Shown here: piece after piece, positions 9,253 through 16,494 of the stretch | Layout: each line of letters opens with the position of its first letter | How positions within the stretch are numbered: position 1 is the stretch's first letter | Assembly (NCBI GenBank): GCA_029857655.1 | Contig: JAOUGR010000003.1 | Location: 1-19,523, forward strand | DNA: 19,523 bases | Direction of reading: 5' to 3' | Source: Gammaproteobacteria bacterium | GTDB lineage: Bacteria > Pseudomonadota > Gammaproteobacteria > Steroidobacterales > Steroidobacteraceae | Notes under the pieces: generated by a model | Databases searched by the model: none | What the model was told of the DNA's origin: nothing | The model's input: only the letters and a program-made list of their open reading frames with translations | Program-made: the position numbers and the translations under genes

Positions 9253-9272
9253 GAATCGGCAATTGCCGATTC
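9253..9272. promoter_or_regulatory. Perfect 20-bp palindrome in the bioA-ampD divergent region
   Basis: The 20 bases GAATCGGCAATTGCCGATTC equal their own reverse complement. They end one base before the ATG at 9274, the preferred ampD start. As DNA this is a plausible homodimeric repressor site; as RNA it would fold into an 8-bp stem with an AATT loop next to the start codon. It does not resemble the E. coli BirA operator or the BioR site as I know them. If translation starts at 9241 the palindrome is coding. The rest of the 9185-9273 gap shows no confident promoter hexamers. Confidence 0.5.
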
Positions 9273-9273
9273 A

Positions 9274-9858
9274 ATGAGTATTGATCTCCCGGTCGGCTGG
9301 CTGTCGGAAACCCGGCGGCTGCCGTCGCCCAATTGCGATCCCAGACCGGCGGGTTGCGAACCCGAACTGATCGTCATCCACGGCATCAGCTTGCCGCCGG
9401 GCCGCTATGGCGGCCCCTGGATCGACCGCCTGTTCAGCAACACGCTGCCCGCGGATGCCGATCCCTATTTCGTGACCATCCAGGACCTTCGGGTTTCGTC
9501 CCACGTGCTGATTGCCCGCGACGGTGCCATGACGCAGTACGTGCCATTCAGCATGCGAGCCTGGCATGCGGGCGCTTCGAACTGGTGCGGTCGCGAGGCC
9601 TGCAATGATTATTCGATCGGCATCGAGCTGGAAGGCGCGGATGAGGAGCCCTACGACGACCGGCAGTACCCCGTGCTGGCGGCGTTGATTGCTTCACTGC
9701 AACTGGCATACCCGGCTCTGGCCATGGGTGCGGTCGCGGGGCATAGCGACATCGCGCCGGGACGCAAGACGGATCCCGGCCCCGGCTTCGACTGGCGCCG
9801 CCTGGAGCGCTGGGTCAGCGTAGCCGGCGGGCGACTGGCGCGCGAGGTCCACTCATGA
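9274..9858 (+). CDS. ampD: 1,6-anhydro-N-acetylmuramyl-L-alanine amidase AmpD
   Basis: AmpD is a cytoplasmic zinc amidase that cleaves the stem peptide from 1,6-anhydro-MurNAc muropeptides during peptidoglycan recycling. By lowering these signals it keeps AmpR-controlled beta-lactamases off in species that carry them. The closeness to E. coli AmpD is clear: IHGISLPPGRYGGPWID, YVPFSMRAWHAGASNW, NDYSIGIELEGAD and GHSDIAPGRKTDPGPGFDW. Counting from the ATG at 9274 (194 residues), the zinc ligands are H36, H157 and D167, and E118 and K165 are the other active-site residues. I chose 9274 because the N-terminus then aligns with the family; an in-frame ATG at 9241 would add 11 residues, and neither has a good Shine-Dalgarno. 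Its stop overlaps the ampE start (ATGA). Confidence 0.95.
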   Translation: MSIDLPVGWLSETRRLPSPNCDPRPAGCEPELIVIHGISLPPGRYGGPWIDRLFSNTLPADADPYFVTIQDLRVSSHVLIARDGAMTQYVPFSMRAWHAGASNWCGREACNDYSIGIELEGADEEPYDDRQYPVLAALIASLQLAYPALAMGAVAGHSDIAPGRKTDPGPGFDWRRLERWVSVAGGRLAREVHS

Positions 9859-10745
9859 CCGTGATCGCCGTCGTACTCGCACTCCTGCTCGAGCGCGCGC
9901 TCTGGCATGCGCTGCACCTGCGCGAGTCGGGCTGGGTGGCTGGTTACTACCAGTGGCTCAGCAGCCGCGTCGAAGCGTCAGGCGCCGCGCTCCAGGTGAT
10001 CGGCTGCATCGCAGGCCTCTTGCTCCTGGTACTGCCGGTGGCACTTGCCGCATTCGCACTGGACCGATGGCTGCCGTCCCTGACCTGGGTGATATTCGCG
10101 GCGCTGGTGCTGGTCTTTTCGCTCGGCCCGCGCGATCTCGACAAGGAACTCGAGGACTACATCGCGGCCGAAACCACCGGTGACACCGAACGCGCACGAT
10201 CGGCCGCGGCGGTGATCATCGAGCACGACGCCGCACAGCGTCTCGAGGCCCGCGCGGAAAGCGTCGAGGAGGCTGCGTTCGTGCAGGCCAACAATCGCCT
10301 GTTCGGTGTGCTGTTCTGGTTCGTATTGCTGGGGCCCACGGGGCTCGGGCCCGTCGCCGCGTGGTTATTCCGTGCCAGCGACCTGCTGCGCCGCGCGGCG
10401 ATTGCGGATACCAGCCCGCTGCCGGCTATTGCGGGCGCTTTCGAGCGCATGCATTTCCTGCTGGCCTGGCTGCCCGCACGCCTCGTCGCCCTGAGCTACG
10501 CCATCGCGGGCAGTTTCGAGGAAGCACGCCGGGAAATGGGCCGCGGCGCGGGTGCGGTCGGCAGGATGCTGGAGCGCAACGACCTGTTGCTGGTGCTTGC
10601 CGGCCGAGGCGCACTCGCCAAGATCGATACGGCCGCAGTGGGCGTCGCCGCGCCGGCACAGGGCGCGCTCCGCTTGATTCGCCGGTCATTGCTGATCTGG
10701 CTGACGGTCATCGCGCTGCTGTCGCTGGTTGCATGGGTCGCCTGA
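9855..10745 (+). CDS. ampE: AmpE-like inner-membrane protein
   Basis: A 296-residue multi-pass membrane protein of the AmpE/CobD-like family. Its biochemical role is poorly defined; in enterics it is co-transcribed with ampD and called a signalling modulator of beta-lactamase induction. About four or five hydrophobic segments are visible: residues 2-14, about 45-68, about 75-92, about 150-172 and the C-terminal 275-296. The motif FSLGPRDLDKELEDYI after the third segment and the ANNRLFGVLFWFVLLGPTG segment are typical of AmpE. It is translationally coupled to ampD upstream, and its last codons overlap the start of the next gene, a B12-binding protein, by 13 bp. Confidence 0.9.
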   Translation: MTVIAVVLALLLERALWHALHLRESGWVAGYYQWLSSRVEASGAALQVIGCIAGLLLLVLPVALAAFALDRWLPSLTWVIFAALVLVFSLGPRDLDKELEDYIAAETTGDTERARSAAAVIIEHDAAQRLEARAESVEEAAFVQANNRLFGVLFWFVLLGPTGLGPVAAWLFRASDLLRRAAIADTSPLPAIAGAFERMHFLLAWLPARLVALSYAIAGSFEEARREMGRGAGAVGRMLERNDLLLVLAGRGALAKIDTAAVGVAAPAQGALRLIRRSLLIWLTVIALLSLVAWVA

Positions 10746-11584
10746 CGCCGACTGGGCTCCTTCTCGCCGCCTGCCTCGCGGCCTGCTCGGCGGAAGTGCC
10801 CCCCCACGAGGGTGAGCGCATCATCAGTGTCGCGCCGAATCTCACGGAACTGCTGTATGCCGCGGGCGCCGCGCGGCAGCTCGTCGCAGTCAGTGAATAC
10901 AGCGACTATCCGGAAGCAGCGAGGTCCCTGCCGCGGATCGGGGATGCCTTTCGACTCGACTATGAACGCATCGTGGCGCTCGCGCCGACGATCGCCGTGA
11001 TCTGGGATTCCGGCACGCCGCCTGAAGTGCGTGCGCGACTTGAAGGACTCGGTGTCCGTGTGGTCGGCATTCCGACGCTGAAGCTCGATGACATCGCCGT
11101 GGGACTGGAGACCCTGGGTGCCATGGCGGGCACGGAGGAAGTCGCAGCGGCGGCGGCGGCCGGATTTCGATCCGAAATCGCCTCGCTGCGGGCCGAATAC
11201 CGCGATCGGCCAAGGCTCAAGGTGTTCGTTCAGATCGACGATGCGCCACTATTCACCGTCGGCGGCAGTCACCTGATTACTGAAATCGTCGAATTGTGCG
11301 GCGGCATCAATGTATTCGCCGATGCGACGGCGCTTGCCCTGCCGGTGGATCTCGAGTCGGTGCTGGTGCGCGCACCGCAGGTCATCCTGTCCACCGACGA
11401 CGGCGATCCACTCGAGTACTGGGCACGCTTCGACGGGCTCGCAGCGGTCGCGTCCGGCAGTATCTATCGCGCGCCGGCAGACCTGCTCGCCCGGCCGAGC
11501 CCGCGCATCAGCCGCGGTGCAACCGAGGTCTGCGCGGAGCTTGACGATGCGCGCAGACGCGCCGGTCTCGCACCGGGCGCCTAG
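10733..11584 (+). CDS. btuF: Cobalamin ABC transporter substrate-binding lipoprotein, BtuF type
   Basis: A periplasmic helical-backbone binding protein of the BtuF/FhuD family, 283 residues from the ATG at 10733. The N-terminus MGRLTPTGLLLAACLAACS is a lipoprotein signal with two possible lipobox cysteines (C14 or C18), so it is probably membrane-anchored. The body starts with the family motif RIISVAPNLTELLYAAGAARQLVAVSEYSDYP, then LPRIGDAFRLDYERIVALAPTIAVIW; later parts include KVFVQIDDAPLFTVGGSHLITEIVELCGGINVF. Metal-chelate proteins share this fold, but the nearby BtuB, riboswitch and corrinoid adenosyltransferase favour cobalamin. The start lies inside ampE, so it is likely expressed as the third gene of ampD-ampE-btuF. 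No riboswitch precedes it. Its end converges on the adenosyltransferase with a 15-bp gap. Confidence 0.87.
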   Translation: MGRLTPTGLLLAACLAACSAEVPPHEGERIISVAPNLTELLYAAGAARQLVAVSEYSDYPEAARSLPRIGDAFRLDYERIVALAPTIAVIWDSGTPPEVRARLEGLGVRVVGIPTLKLDDIAVGLETLGAMAGTEEVAAAAAAGFRSEIASLRAEYRDRPRLKVFVQIDDAPLFTVGGSHLITEIVELCGGINVFADATALALPVDLESVLVRAPQVILSTDDGDPLEYWARFDGLAAVASGSIYRAPADLLARPSPRISRGATEVCAELDDARRRAGLAPGA

Positions 11585-11599
11585 CCGCTGGCGAGGTGA

Positions 11600-12151
11600 T
11601 CAACGCCGCTCGTGCTTCCAGAGCACCTCGCTGCCAGATTCCTGGCGCGCCAGCACGCGCGCGATCACGAACAGGAGATCCGACAACCGGTTCAGGTATT
11701 GGAGCGGCTCCATGGCGACGGTCTGCGTCCGCGCAAGCGTCCAGCAGCGCCGCTCGGCGCGCCGGCAGATCGTGCGCGCGAGATGGCAGGCAGCCGCCGC
11801 GGTGCCGCCGCCGGGCAGTATGAATTCCTTGAGCGGCGGCAATTGTTCGTTGAGGGTATCCAGCGCCCGTTCGAGACCTGAAACCTGGCTCGCCTGGATC
11901 GCGCGATGTTCCGGGATGCAGAGTTCGCCGCCCAGGTCGAAGAGTTCGTGCTGGACGCTGGTCAGGATCTCACGGACGTTGGCCGGCAGGCTGGCCACGG
12001 CAAGCACGATGCCGATCGCGCTATTGCATTCGTCCACGCTGCCGTAGGCTTCGACCCGCGGGTCGTCCTTGGGCACACGGCTGCCGTCGCCGAGGCCCGT
12101 GGTCCCGTCATCACCGGTGCGTGTGTAGATCTTTGACAGCCGGTTGCCCAT
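11600..12151 (-). CDS. PduO-type cob(I)alamin adenosyltransferase
   Basis: This enzyme transfers the adenosyl group of ATP to cob(I)alamin or cobyrinic acid a,c-diamide to make the AdoCbl coenzyme. The 183 residues carry the PduO-family N-terminal ATP loop KIYTRTGDDGTTGLGDGSRV (residues 7-26) and then DPRVEAYGSVDECNSAIG. The C-terminal half has ILPGGGTAAAACHLARTICRRAERR and NRLSDLLFVIAR (154-165), the usual ATP- and corrinoid-site segments. It is unrelated in sequence to the BtuR/CobA type. A Shine-Dalgarno (GGAGG) sits just after the btuB stop, 9 bp upstream, so it is the second gene of a riboswitch-controlled btuB operon. Different annotation schemes use different symbols (pduO, cobO, yvqK), so none is assigned. 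Confidence 0.94.
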   Translation of the reverse strand: MGNRLSKIYTRTGDDGTTGLGDGSRVPKDDPRVEAYGSVDECNSAIGIVLAVASLPANVREILTSVQHELFDLGGELCIPEHRAIQASQVSGLERALDTLNEQLPPLKEFILPGGGTAAAACHLARTICRRAERRCWTLARTQTVAMEPLQYLNRLSDLLFVIARVLARQESGSEVLWKHERR

Positions 12152-12160
12152 CGGGCCTCC

Positions 12161-13900
12161 TCACCGGAACTCGTGCCGGACGGCGACGAACAGGCTGCGA
12201 CCCATGGTGTTGAAGCCGCGCGCAAGTTCGTAGTCCTCATCCAGCAGGTTCTCCATTCGCGCGAGCAATGTCCAGTTCTCATTGACCGCGAAGCTCGCCG
12301 AGAGATTGGCCAGCCAGTAGGAGGGCATCGTGACCGGCGGGAACCCGAAATCCTTGCGATCACCCGCATAGAGCAGGTCCACGGCGATCTCGCTGGCGCC
12401 GAACCGGCGCAGGACGCCCAGCGCGAAGTTCTCCCCGGCCCGCCGCAGCAGTCGTTCGCCGGTGGCGCGGTTGCGCGGATCCTGCAGTGTCGCCGCGGCA
12501 TGCGCTGACCAGCGTTCGGACTCGTAACGCCAGCTTGCCTCGATGCCGTGGATGCGCGCCCGCTCGACATTGCGGTTCTCGCCTTCGAATGTCCCGAAAT
12601 CGGTGACGACGAACTCGATCAGGTCATCTATCTCGTTGCGAAACAGCGCCAACATGAGGCGCTGTCCACCAGCCGTGTCGTGTCTGAGACTCGCTTCGTA
12701 ACTTTGTGATCGCTCGGGGTCGAGCGCAGCTTGGCCGCCGAAGCCATAGAGATCCGTGGCGTCCGGTGCGCGGAACGCCTGGCCTGCGGAGAGCGTCAGC
12801 TTCGTTGCGTTGCCGAGCGCATAGCCGAATTCAGCGTTCCAGGTCTGATGACCGCCAAAGGTCTCATGATCGGTGTAGCCGGCCGCCAGCAGCACCTGCG
12901 CCCCGCCGAATGACATCTGGTCCTGCAGGTAGAATTGCCTGGTCGCGGTGTCAGCCGCATAGGGCAGGCCGAAGGATTCCGCATCGGCATCCTCGTCCTG
13001 CCAGATCACGCCCGCGGTCAGGGCGTGTTTCTCGGAGACGGCAATATCATTCTGCCAGTCGAATTGCCAGCGCCCGGTGCGGAGATAGTCCGCCGTCTGG
13101 TTCTGCTCAAGCTCATCCAGCGCGTGCGCGACCGTGATCCTGGAGCGCCAGGCCTCGGTGGGCGCAAATCCGGCGGTCAGTGCGACCGCAGAGTTCCTGA
13201 AATCCTGGTCCACCGGCGTCACAAAGAAATCTGAATATTCCGACGTGCCCTGGGCGCGCCAGGCACGCATTTCCAGCTCGACACCGCCAAGATCGGTGCG
13301 CGCTGCCGCCGCCAGCGACAGATTCTCGTAACCACGATCGATGGAATCACCGCTGCGGGTCGGAAAACCGGCGCTGTCGACCCAGGAAAGGCCGAGCGAC
13401 GCATCGCCACGGGCGCCCGCGAGGCCGGCATTGAGGCTGGCGCTGCGACTGTCATGGCGCCCTGCGCCCGCCTGCACCGTGGCGCCGGTGGTCGTGCGGC
13501 GGCGAGTGATGACATTGATGACACCGCCCAGTGCATCCGAGCCGTAAAGCGTCGAGCGTGGTCCCTTGACGATTTCGACGCGCTCGATCAGTTCCGGGGG
13601 AATATTCTGGAGCGCGGCGCTGCCGATGGTGCCGGGATTGATGCGCACGCCGTCCACCAGCACCAGCACGTGGTTGGATTCGGTGCCGCGCAGGAACACT
13701 GAAGTCTGCTGGCCTGGTCCGCCAAGACGCGCAACTTCGACGCCGGCGCGCATGCGCAGCAGGTCGCCGAGATCCGCGGCCGGCTGGCGACGCAGTTCCG
13801 CGCTTTCGATTATGTCGACGCTTGCGAGCACCTTGTCCATGGGGCTCTCGGTGCGCGTGGCCGTGACAACGACGGGTTCGACTGGGGGTAACGAGTCCAT
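12161..13900 (-). CDS. btuB: TonB-dependent vitamin B12 outer-membrane receptor BtuB
   Basis: This is a TonB-dependent porin-like transporter that takes up cobalamin across the outer membrane. From the ATG at 13900 it has 580 residues. A TonB box-like EPVVVTATR lies at residues 8-16. A plug domain follows (about 20-135: VFLRGTESNHVLVLVDGVRINPG, ERVEIVKGPRSTLYGSDALGGVINVITRR), then a 22-strand-type barrel. The start was chosen from an excellent Shine-Dalgarno (GGGAGGAG, 5 nt spacing) and the riboswitch expression platform just upstream. With this start no signal peptide is encoded; upstream in-frame codons to 13966 do not provide one either. The last residues are HEFR, so the usual terminal aromatic is one residue from the end. 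The BtuB identity rests on the plug similarity to E. coli BtuB plus the cobalamin riboswitch. Confidence 0.9.
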   Translation of the reverse strand: MDSLPPVEPVVVTATRTESPMDKVLASVDIIESAELRRQPAADLGDLLRMRAGVEVARLGGPGQQTSVFLRGTESNHVLVLVDGVRINPGTIGSAALQNIPPELIERVEIVKGPRSTLYGSDALGGVINVITRRRTTTGATVQAGAGRHDSRSASLNAGLAGARGDASLGLSWVDSAGFPTRSGDSIDRGYENLSLAAAARTDLGGVELEMRAWRAQGTSEYSDFFVTPVDQDFRNSAVALTAGFAPTEAWRSRITVAHALDELEQNQTADYLRTGRWQFDWQNDIAVSEKHALTAGVIWQDEDADAESFGLPYAADTATRQFYLQDQMSFGGAQVLLAAGYTDHETFGGHQTWNAEFGYALGNATKLTLSAGQAFRAPDATDLYGFGGQAALDPERSQSYEASLRHDTAGGQRLMLALFRNEIDDLIEFVVTDFGTFEGENRNVERARIHGIEASWRYESERWSAHAAATLQDPRNRATGERLLRRAGENFALGVLRRFGASEIAVDLLYAGDRKDFGFPPVTMPSYWLANLSASFAVNENWTLLARMENLLDEDYELARGFNTMGRSLFVAVRHEFR

Positions 13901-13905
13901 GCATG

Positions 13906-13932
13906 CTCCTCCCGAGCGGGCGATGGGAGGAG
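13906..13932 (-). promoter_or_regulatory. Shine-Dalgarno-sequestering hairpin of the btuB riboswitch (expression platform)
   Basis: On the minus strand CTCCTCCC (13932 to 13925) is exactly complementary to the btuB Shine-Dalgarno GGGAGGAG (13913 to 13906), with an 11-nt loop. The C-rich arm is part of a (TCC)n run, so a second register using GCTCCTCC with GGAGGAGC is also possible. This is the expected architecture of a translational OFF switch: the aptamer lies 52 nt upstream and the start codon 5 nt downstream. The segment between aptamer and hairpin (13933-13983) is G-rich in places and could hold the competing anti-sequestering arm; I could not fix its exact pairing. Confidence 0.7.
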
Positions 13933-13983
13933 GAGGAGCGGAAAGCCCGCACCCCATGCCGCCCACCGCGACTGGCGCCAGCT

Positions 13984-14182
13984 GACAGGCCGGTTTCCGG
14001 ACTCACGGCGGGCCCTGGGGGCCTTTCGCATCGCCTTCCCACCGGAGGATCCGGCAGTGGCTGCAGGGAAACCTGCGTGATGCGGCTTGCGCCGTTTACC
14101 GTTGCGGGGGCAGCGCCGGCATTGCGAACGACTCGCGCACCGGCTTCCCGATTAGCCCGGGATCGGACCCGGGACACCTGTC
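13984..14182 (-). ncRNA. Cobalamin (AdoCbl) riboswitch aptamer upstream of btuB
   Basis: Read on the minus strand, the roughly 199-nt segment has the conserved blocks of the B12 riboswitch in order. GACAGGTG opens the P1 stem, which pairs with CCTGTC at the 3' end. AATCGGGAAGCCGGTG, the core block GCTGCCCCCGCAACGGTAA, GCCACTG, GGGAAGGC and the B12 box GAGTCCGGAAACCGGCCTGTC-like 3' end (written in part: AGTCCGGAAACCGG) follow. It lies between a minus-strand promoter and the btuB start. It should bind adenosylcobalamin or a related corrinoid and switch off btuB and the downstream adenosyltransferase gene when the cofactor is plentiful. Confidence 0.95.
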
Positions 14183-14191
14183 ATCGAGGCC

Positions 14192-14220
14192 AATGTAGGC
14201 AGCGCGATTGCCGCGGTCAA
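14192..14220 (-). promoter_or_regulatory. Sigma70-type promoter for the btuB riboswitch transcript
   Basis: On the minus strand TTGACC (14220-14215; 5 of 6 to consensus) and TACATT (14197-14192; 4 of 6) are separated by exactly 17 bp. Transcription would start near 14185, immediately before the first aptamer stem at 14182, which supports the call. A TTGACG on the plus strand at 14228-14233 faces the opposite way towards hisN, but no good -10 follows it. Confidence 0.65.
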
Positions 14221-14262
14221 GCGGCCGTTGACGGCATTCGATCCAGAACGCAGTGTTGCGGC

Positions 14263-15030
14263 ATGGCGAATTCGGCAAGACTGGATGGGGCCCTCAGCGC
14301 CGCCGCAGCGGCTGCGGAAATCATCCGGAATTCATATCGGCGCAATATCGAAGTGCGCATCAAGGCCGATCGCTCGCCCGTGACCGCAGCCGATTTCGCC
14401 GCCGAAGCGGCGATTCGCGCCGTGCTGCAGGCGCGATTTCCGGATGACGGCTTCTACGGCGAGGAATGTGCGGCCGAGCGCATGGACGCGGAATGCCTGT
14501 GGCTGGTCGATCCGATCGACGGCACCAAGTCATTCGTGCGTGAATACCCGATGTTTTCGACCCAGATCGCACTGATGCGGCGCGGGCGTCTCGAGCTCGG
14601 CGTTTCGTCGGCGCCGGTCTATGGTGAAATCGCCTGCGCTGAGCGCGACCAGGGTGCCTGGCTCGACGGAGCGCGACTCACGGTCAGCCGGATCGGTCGC
14701 TTCGAGGACGCGACAATTTCGACCGGCAACCTGAAGGCGCTTGCGGGTGGACCGCGTTGGGCGGCGCTCGGGCGCATCGTCACGCGACTGGACCGGATCC
14801 GCGGCTTCGGTGATTTCCTCCACTACCATCTGCTGGCGGCCGGCAAGATCGAGGCCGTCATCGAGTCGAATATCCACATCCTCGACATCGCCGCACTCAC
14901 GGTCATCGTCGAGGAGGCGGGCGGCCGCGTGACGGATCTCGAGGGCGCGCCGCTCGCGATGGACTCGACCAGCATCCTGGCGAGCAATGGACTGCTGCAC
15001 GAGCCGATCCTCGAGGAACTCAGGCGCTGA
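14263..15030 (+). CDS. hisN: Inositol-monophosphatase-family phosphatase, probable histidinol-phosphatase (HisN type)
   Basis: A 255-residue Mg-dependent phosphatase of the FIG/IMPase superfamily. HisN-type members remove phosphate from L-histidinol phosphate in histidine synthesis. Metal-site motifs are GEE at 66-68, DPIDGTKSF from D83 to F91 (D83, D86) and HILDIAAL with D208. The KADRSPVTAAD segment (34-44) favours HisN over SuhB or CysQ, but substrate cannot be proven from sequence. I chose the ATG at 14263 because the family N-terminus begins there; upstream in-frame codons run through the riboswitch on the other strand. There is no obvious Shine-Dalgarno. The gene is divergent from btuB, and its 3' end overlaps the convergent BtuD-like gene by 11 bp. 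Confidence 0.85.
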   Translation: MANSARLDGALSAAAAAAEIIRNSYRRNIEVRIKADRSPVTAADFAAEAAIRAVLQARFPDDGFYGEECAAERMDAECLWLVDPIDGTKSFVREYPMFSTQIALMRRGRLELGVSSAPVYGEIACAERDQGAWLDGARLTVSRIGRFEDATISTGNLKALAGGPRWAALGRIVTRLDRIRGFGDFLHYHLLAAGKIEAVIESNIHILDIAALTVIVEEAGGRVTDLEGAPLAMDSTSILASNGLLHEPILEELRR

Positions 15031-15820
15031 CGAAAACGCGCCTGCCGCGCGAATTCAATTCCTCAATGGGTACCCGATAAAGGGCCGAGAGATTTCCGGC
15101 ATTCAGCGTCGCGTCCACGGTTCCGTACTGCCAGTGCCCGTCACCGTGCAGCAGCAGGGCGCGATCCGCATGACGCGCAGCGAGCGTCGCATCGTGCAGC
15201 GCCGCGATGACGAGCCCGCCCGCGTCGGCCCGCGCACGAAACAGCTCAAGCACTTCATTGCGATGCTGCGGATCGAGGTGATTGGTCGGCTCATCGAGCA
15301 GGCATACAGGCGCGTCCTGCGCGAGTAATGTCGCGATTTCGAGGCGCCGGCGTTCGCCGCCCGAAAGTGTCATCACGTCGCGCGCTGCGAGATCGGCCAG
15401 CCCGACCGCCACGAGCGCCTCTTGCGCGCGCGTGACATCCAGGGCGCCTTCCCATTGCCAGAATGGCAGGTGCGGGTGGCGCCCGATCAGCGCCGTGTCG
15501 AAAACCGTGGACGGGAACGGGTGCTCGGTCGTCTGTGGCAGGAGTGCCAGCCGGCGCGCGCGCTCGCGACCGGTCCAGGCCCCGATAGCGCGTCCATCGA
15601 GATCCACGGAACCCGCAGCGGGCGCGCGTAGCCCGGCCAGGGTGTGCAGCGTGAGCGTCTTGCCGACCCCATTGCGGCCGAGCACGGCGATGAATTCGCC
15701 TTGCCGCGCCTCGAATGCGAGTGCGCGAACGAGCGTGCGGCCGCCGACTTCGACATCGAGGTCGGCGCTCGAGAGCCGCGCGGCGTGATCGGTCAGGGCT
15801 GCTGCCGCTGGTGTTGCCAT
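15020..15820 (-). CDS. btuD: ABC transporter ATP-binding protein, BtuD/FecE family
   Basis: The 266-residue ATPase of a metal-chelate importer, which powers passage of substrate through a FecCD/BtuC-type permease. Motifs by residue: Walker A GRNGVGKT (48-55), Q-loop Q96 (LLPQTTEHPFPST), signature LSGGERRR (152-159), Walker B VCLLDE (172-177) followed by PTNHLDP, and switch histidine H209. The phrase TVFDTALIGRHPHLPF is common in B12, heme and siderophore ATPases. The neighbouring BtuB, BtuF and BtuC-like genes make cobalamin the likely substrate. Its ATG lies 28 bp inside the end of pdxH, and the N-terminal 20 residues are non-conserved, so the true start could be slightly later. Its stop overlaps that of hisN. 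Confidence 0.85.
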   Translation of the reverse strand: MATPAAAALTDHAARLSSADLDVEVGGRTLVRALAFEARQGEFIAVLGRNGVGKTLTLHTLAGLRAPAAGSVDLDGRAIGAWTGRERARRLALLPQTTEHPFPSTVFDTALIGRHPHLPFWQWEGALDVTRAQEALVAVGLADLAARDVMTLSGGERRRLEIATLLAQDAPVCLLDEPTNHLDPQHRNEVLELFRARADAGGLVIAALHDATLAARHADRALLLHGDGHWQYGTVDATLNAGNLSALYRVPIEELNSRGRRVFVSA

Positions 15821-16485
15821 GACCGGGTCTGGCTGCAGGTGCTGCCCGATGACCTGAGCTCACGCGTCCAGCGGATGCGGTCGTGCAGCCGGTATTCGCC
15901 CTCGACCCACAGTTCCACGGCTTCCGCCCACAAGTGATAGCCACCCCAGCCGGCGGGTCGCGGCAGTCGCAAGCCGGTCGCCTCATCGTCATCGGTGGCC
16001 TGGAACGGATCCGGCGCCGCATGGCGGGCCGCCGTTTCGCGCAGTTTCTCGAGCAATGCCTGGCGCGAGGCGATCGGCGCGCTCTGCTGGCTGGTGATGG
16101 CGGCCAGCCGACTCTGCCAGGGGCGGCTCGCGAAGTAGTCGTCGCTTTCGCCCGCAGGTGACTTGACGATCGGCCCTTCCACGCGCAGCTGCCGGCCGAG
16201 TGCATCCCAATGGAACACGGCAGCCGCCCAGGGCCGCGCCGCGAGCTCCCGCCCCTTGCGCGATTCGTAATTCGTATAGAAGACCAGGTATCCCGGGTCT
16301 GCCACGATTTCCTTGCAGAGCATGACGCGGGCCGAAGGGCGCCCGCCCGCATCGCCAGTTGCCAGCACCATCGAGTTTGGATTGCGCTGTGTTTTCTGTT
16401 GCCAGGCATGATCCAGCCATGCCGCAGCCAGCGGCATCGGGTCGTCTGGCAGCGGTTCCGGCAGCGACTGCGCGCGCGCTTTCAT
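15793..16485 (-). CDS. pdxH: Pyridoxamine 5'-phosphate oxidase PdxH
   Basis: A cytoplasmic FMN flavoprotein that oxidises pyridoxine or pyridoxamine 5'-phosphate to pyridoxal 5'-phosphate. The 230 residues are slightly longer than E. coli PdxH (218). Recognisable parts are MVLATGDAGGRPSARVMLCKEI, GYLVFYTNYESRKGRELAARPWAAAVFHW (FMN phosphate contacts RxxxxK and YxSRKG), RQLRVEGPIVKSP, SDDYFASRPWQSRL and the C-terminal RLHDRIRWTREL with a terminal QRQQP like the usual RLxP end. A few residues before the end (SSGSTCSQTRSW) are less conserved than usual. It is the upstream gene of a pdxH-btuD pair. PLP is the cofactor of BioA in this window, but no direct link is implied. Confidence 0.94.
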   Translation of the reverse strand: MKARAQSLPEPLPDDPMPLAAAWLDHAWQQKTQRNPNSMVLATGDAGGRPSARVMLCKEIVADPGYLVFYTNYESRKGRELAARPWAAAVFHWDALGRQLRVEGPIVKSPAGESDDYFASRPWQSRLAAITSQQSAPIASRQALLEKLRETAARHAAPDPFQATDDDEATGLRLPRPAGWGGYHLWAEAVELWVEGEYRLHDRIRWTRELRSSGSTCSQTRSWQHQRQQP

Positions 16486-16494
16486 GACGCGATG

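Noticed and set aside
10361..10732. Upstream extension of the btuF frame inside ampE
   Set aside because: It overlaps conserved AmpE sequence and is Arg-rich; the lipoprotein signal begins at 10733.
13933..13966. In-frame upstream start for btuB at 13966
   Set aside because: It gives a Gly/Pro-rich N-terminus without signal peptide and lies within the switch region; the start at 13900 has a far better ribosome site.
13810..14031. Out-of-frame hydrophobic run (GFPLLLLPSPA) as a BtuB signal peptide
   Set aside because: It is short, followed by charged RREE-like residues, and its DNA is the anti-Shine-Dalgarno TCC repeat. It is kept only as a hypothesis under the missing-signal finding.
13903..14262. 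Upstream extension of the hisN frame by 120 codons
   Set aside because: This stretch is fully explained by the minus-strand cobalamin riboswitch and promoter, and the HisN family N-terminus starts at 14263.
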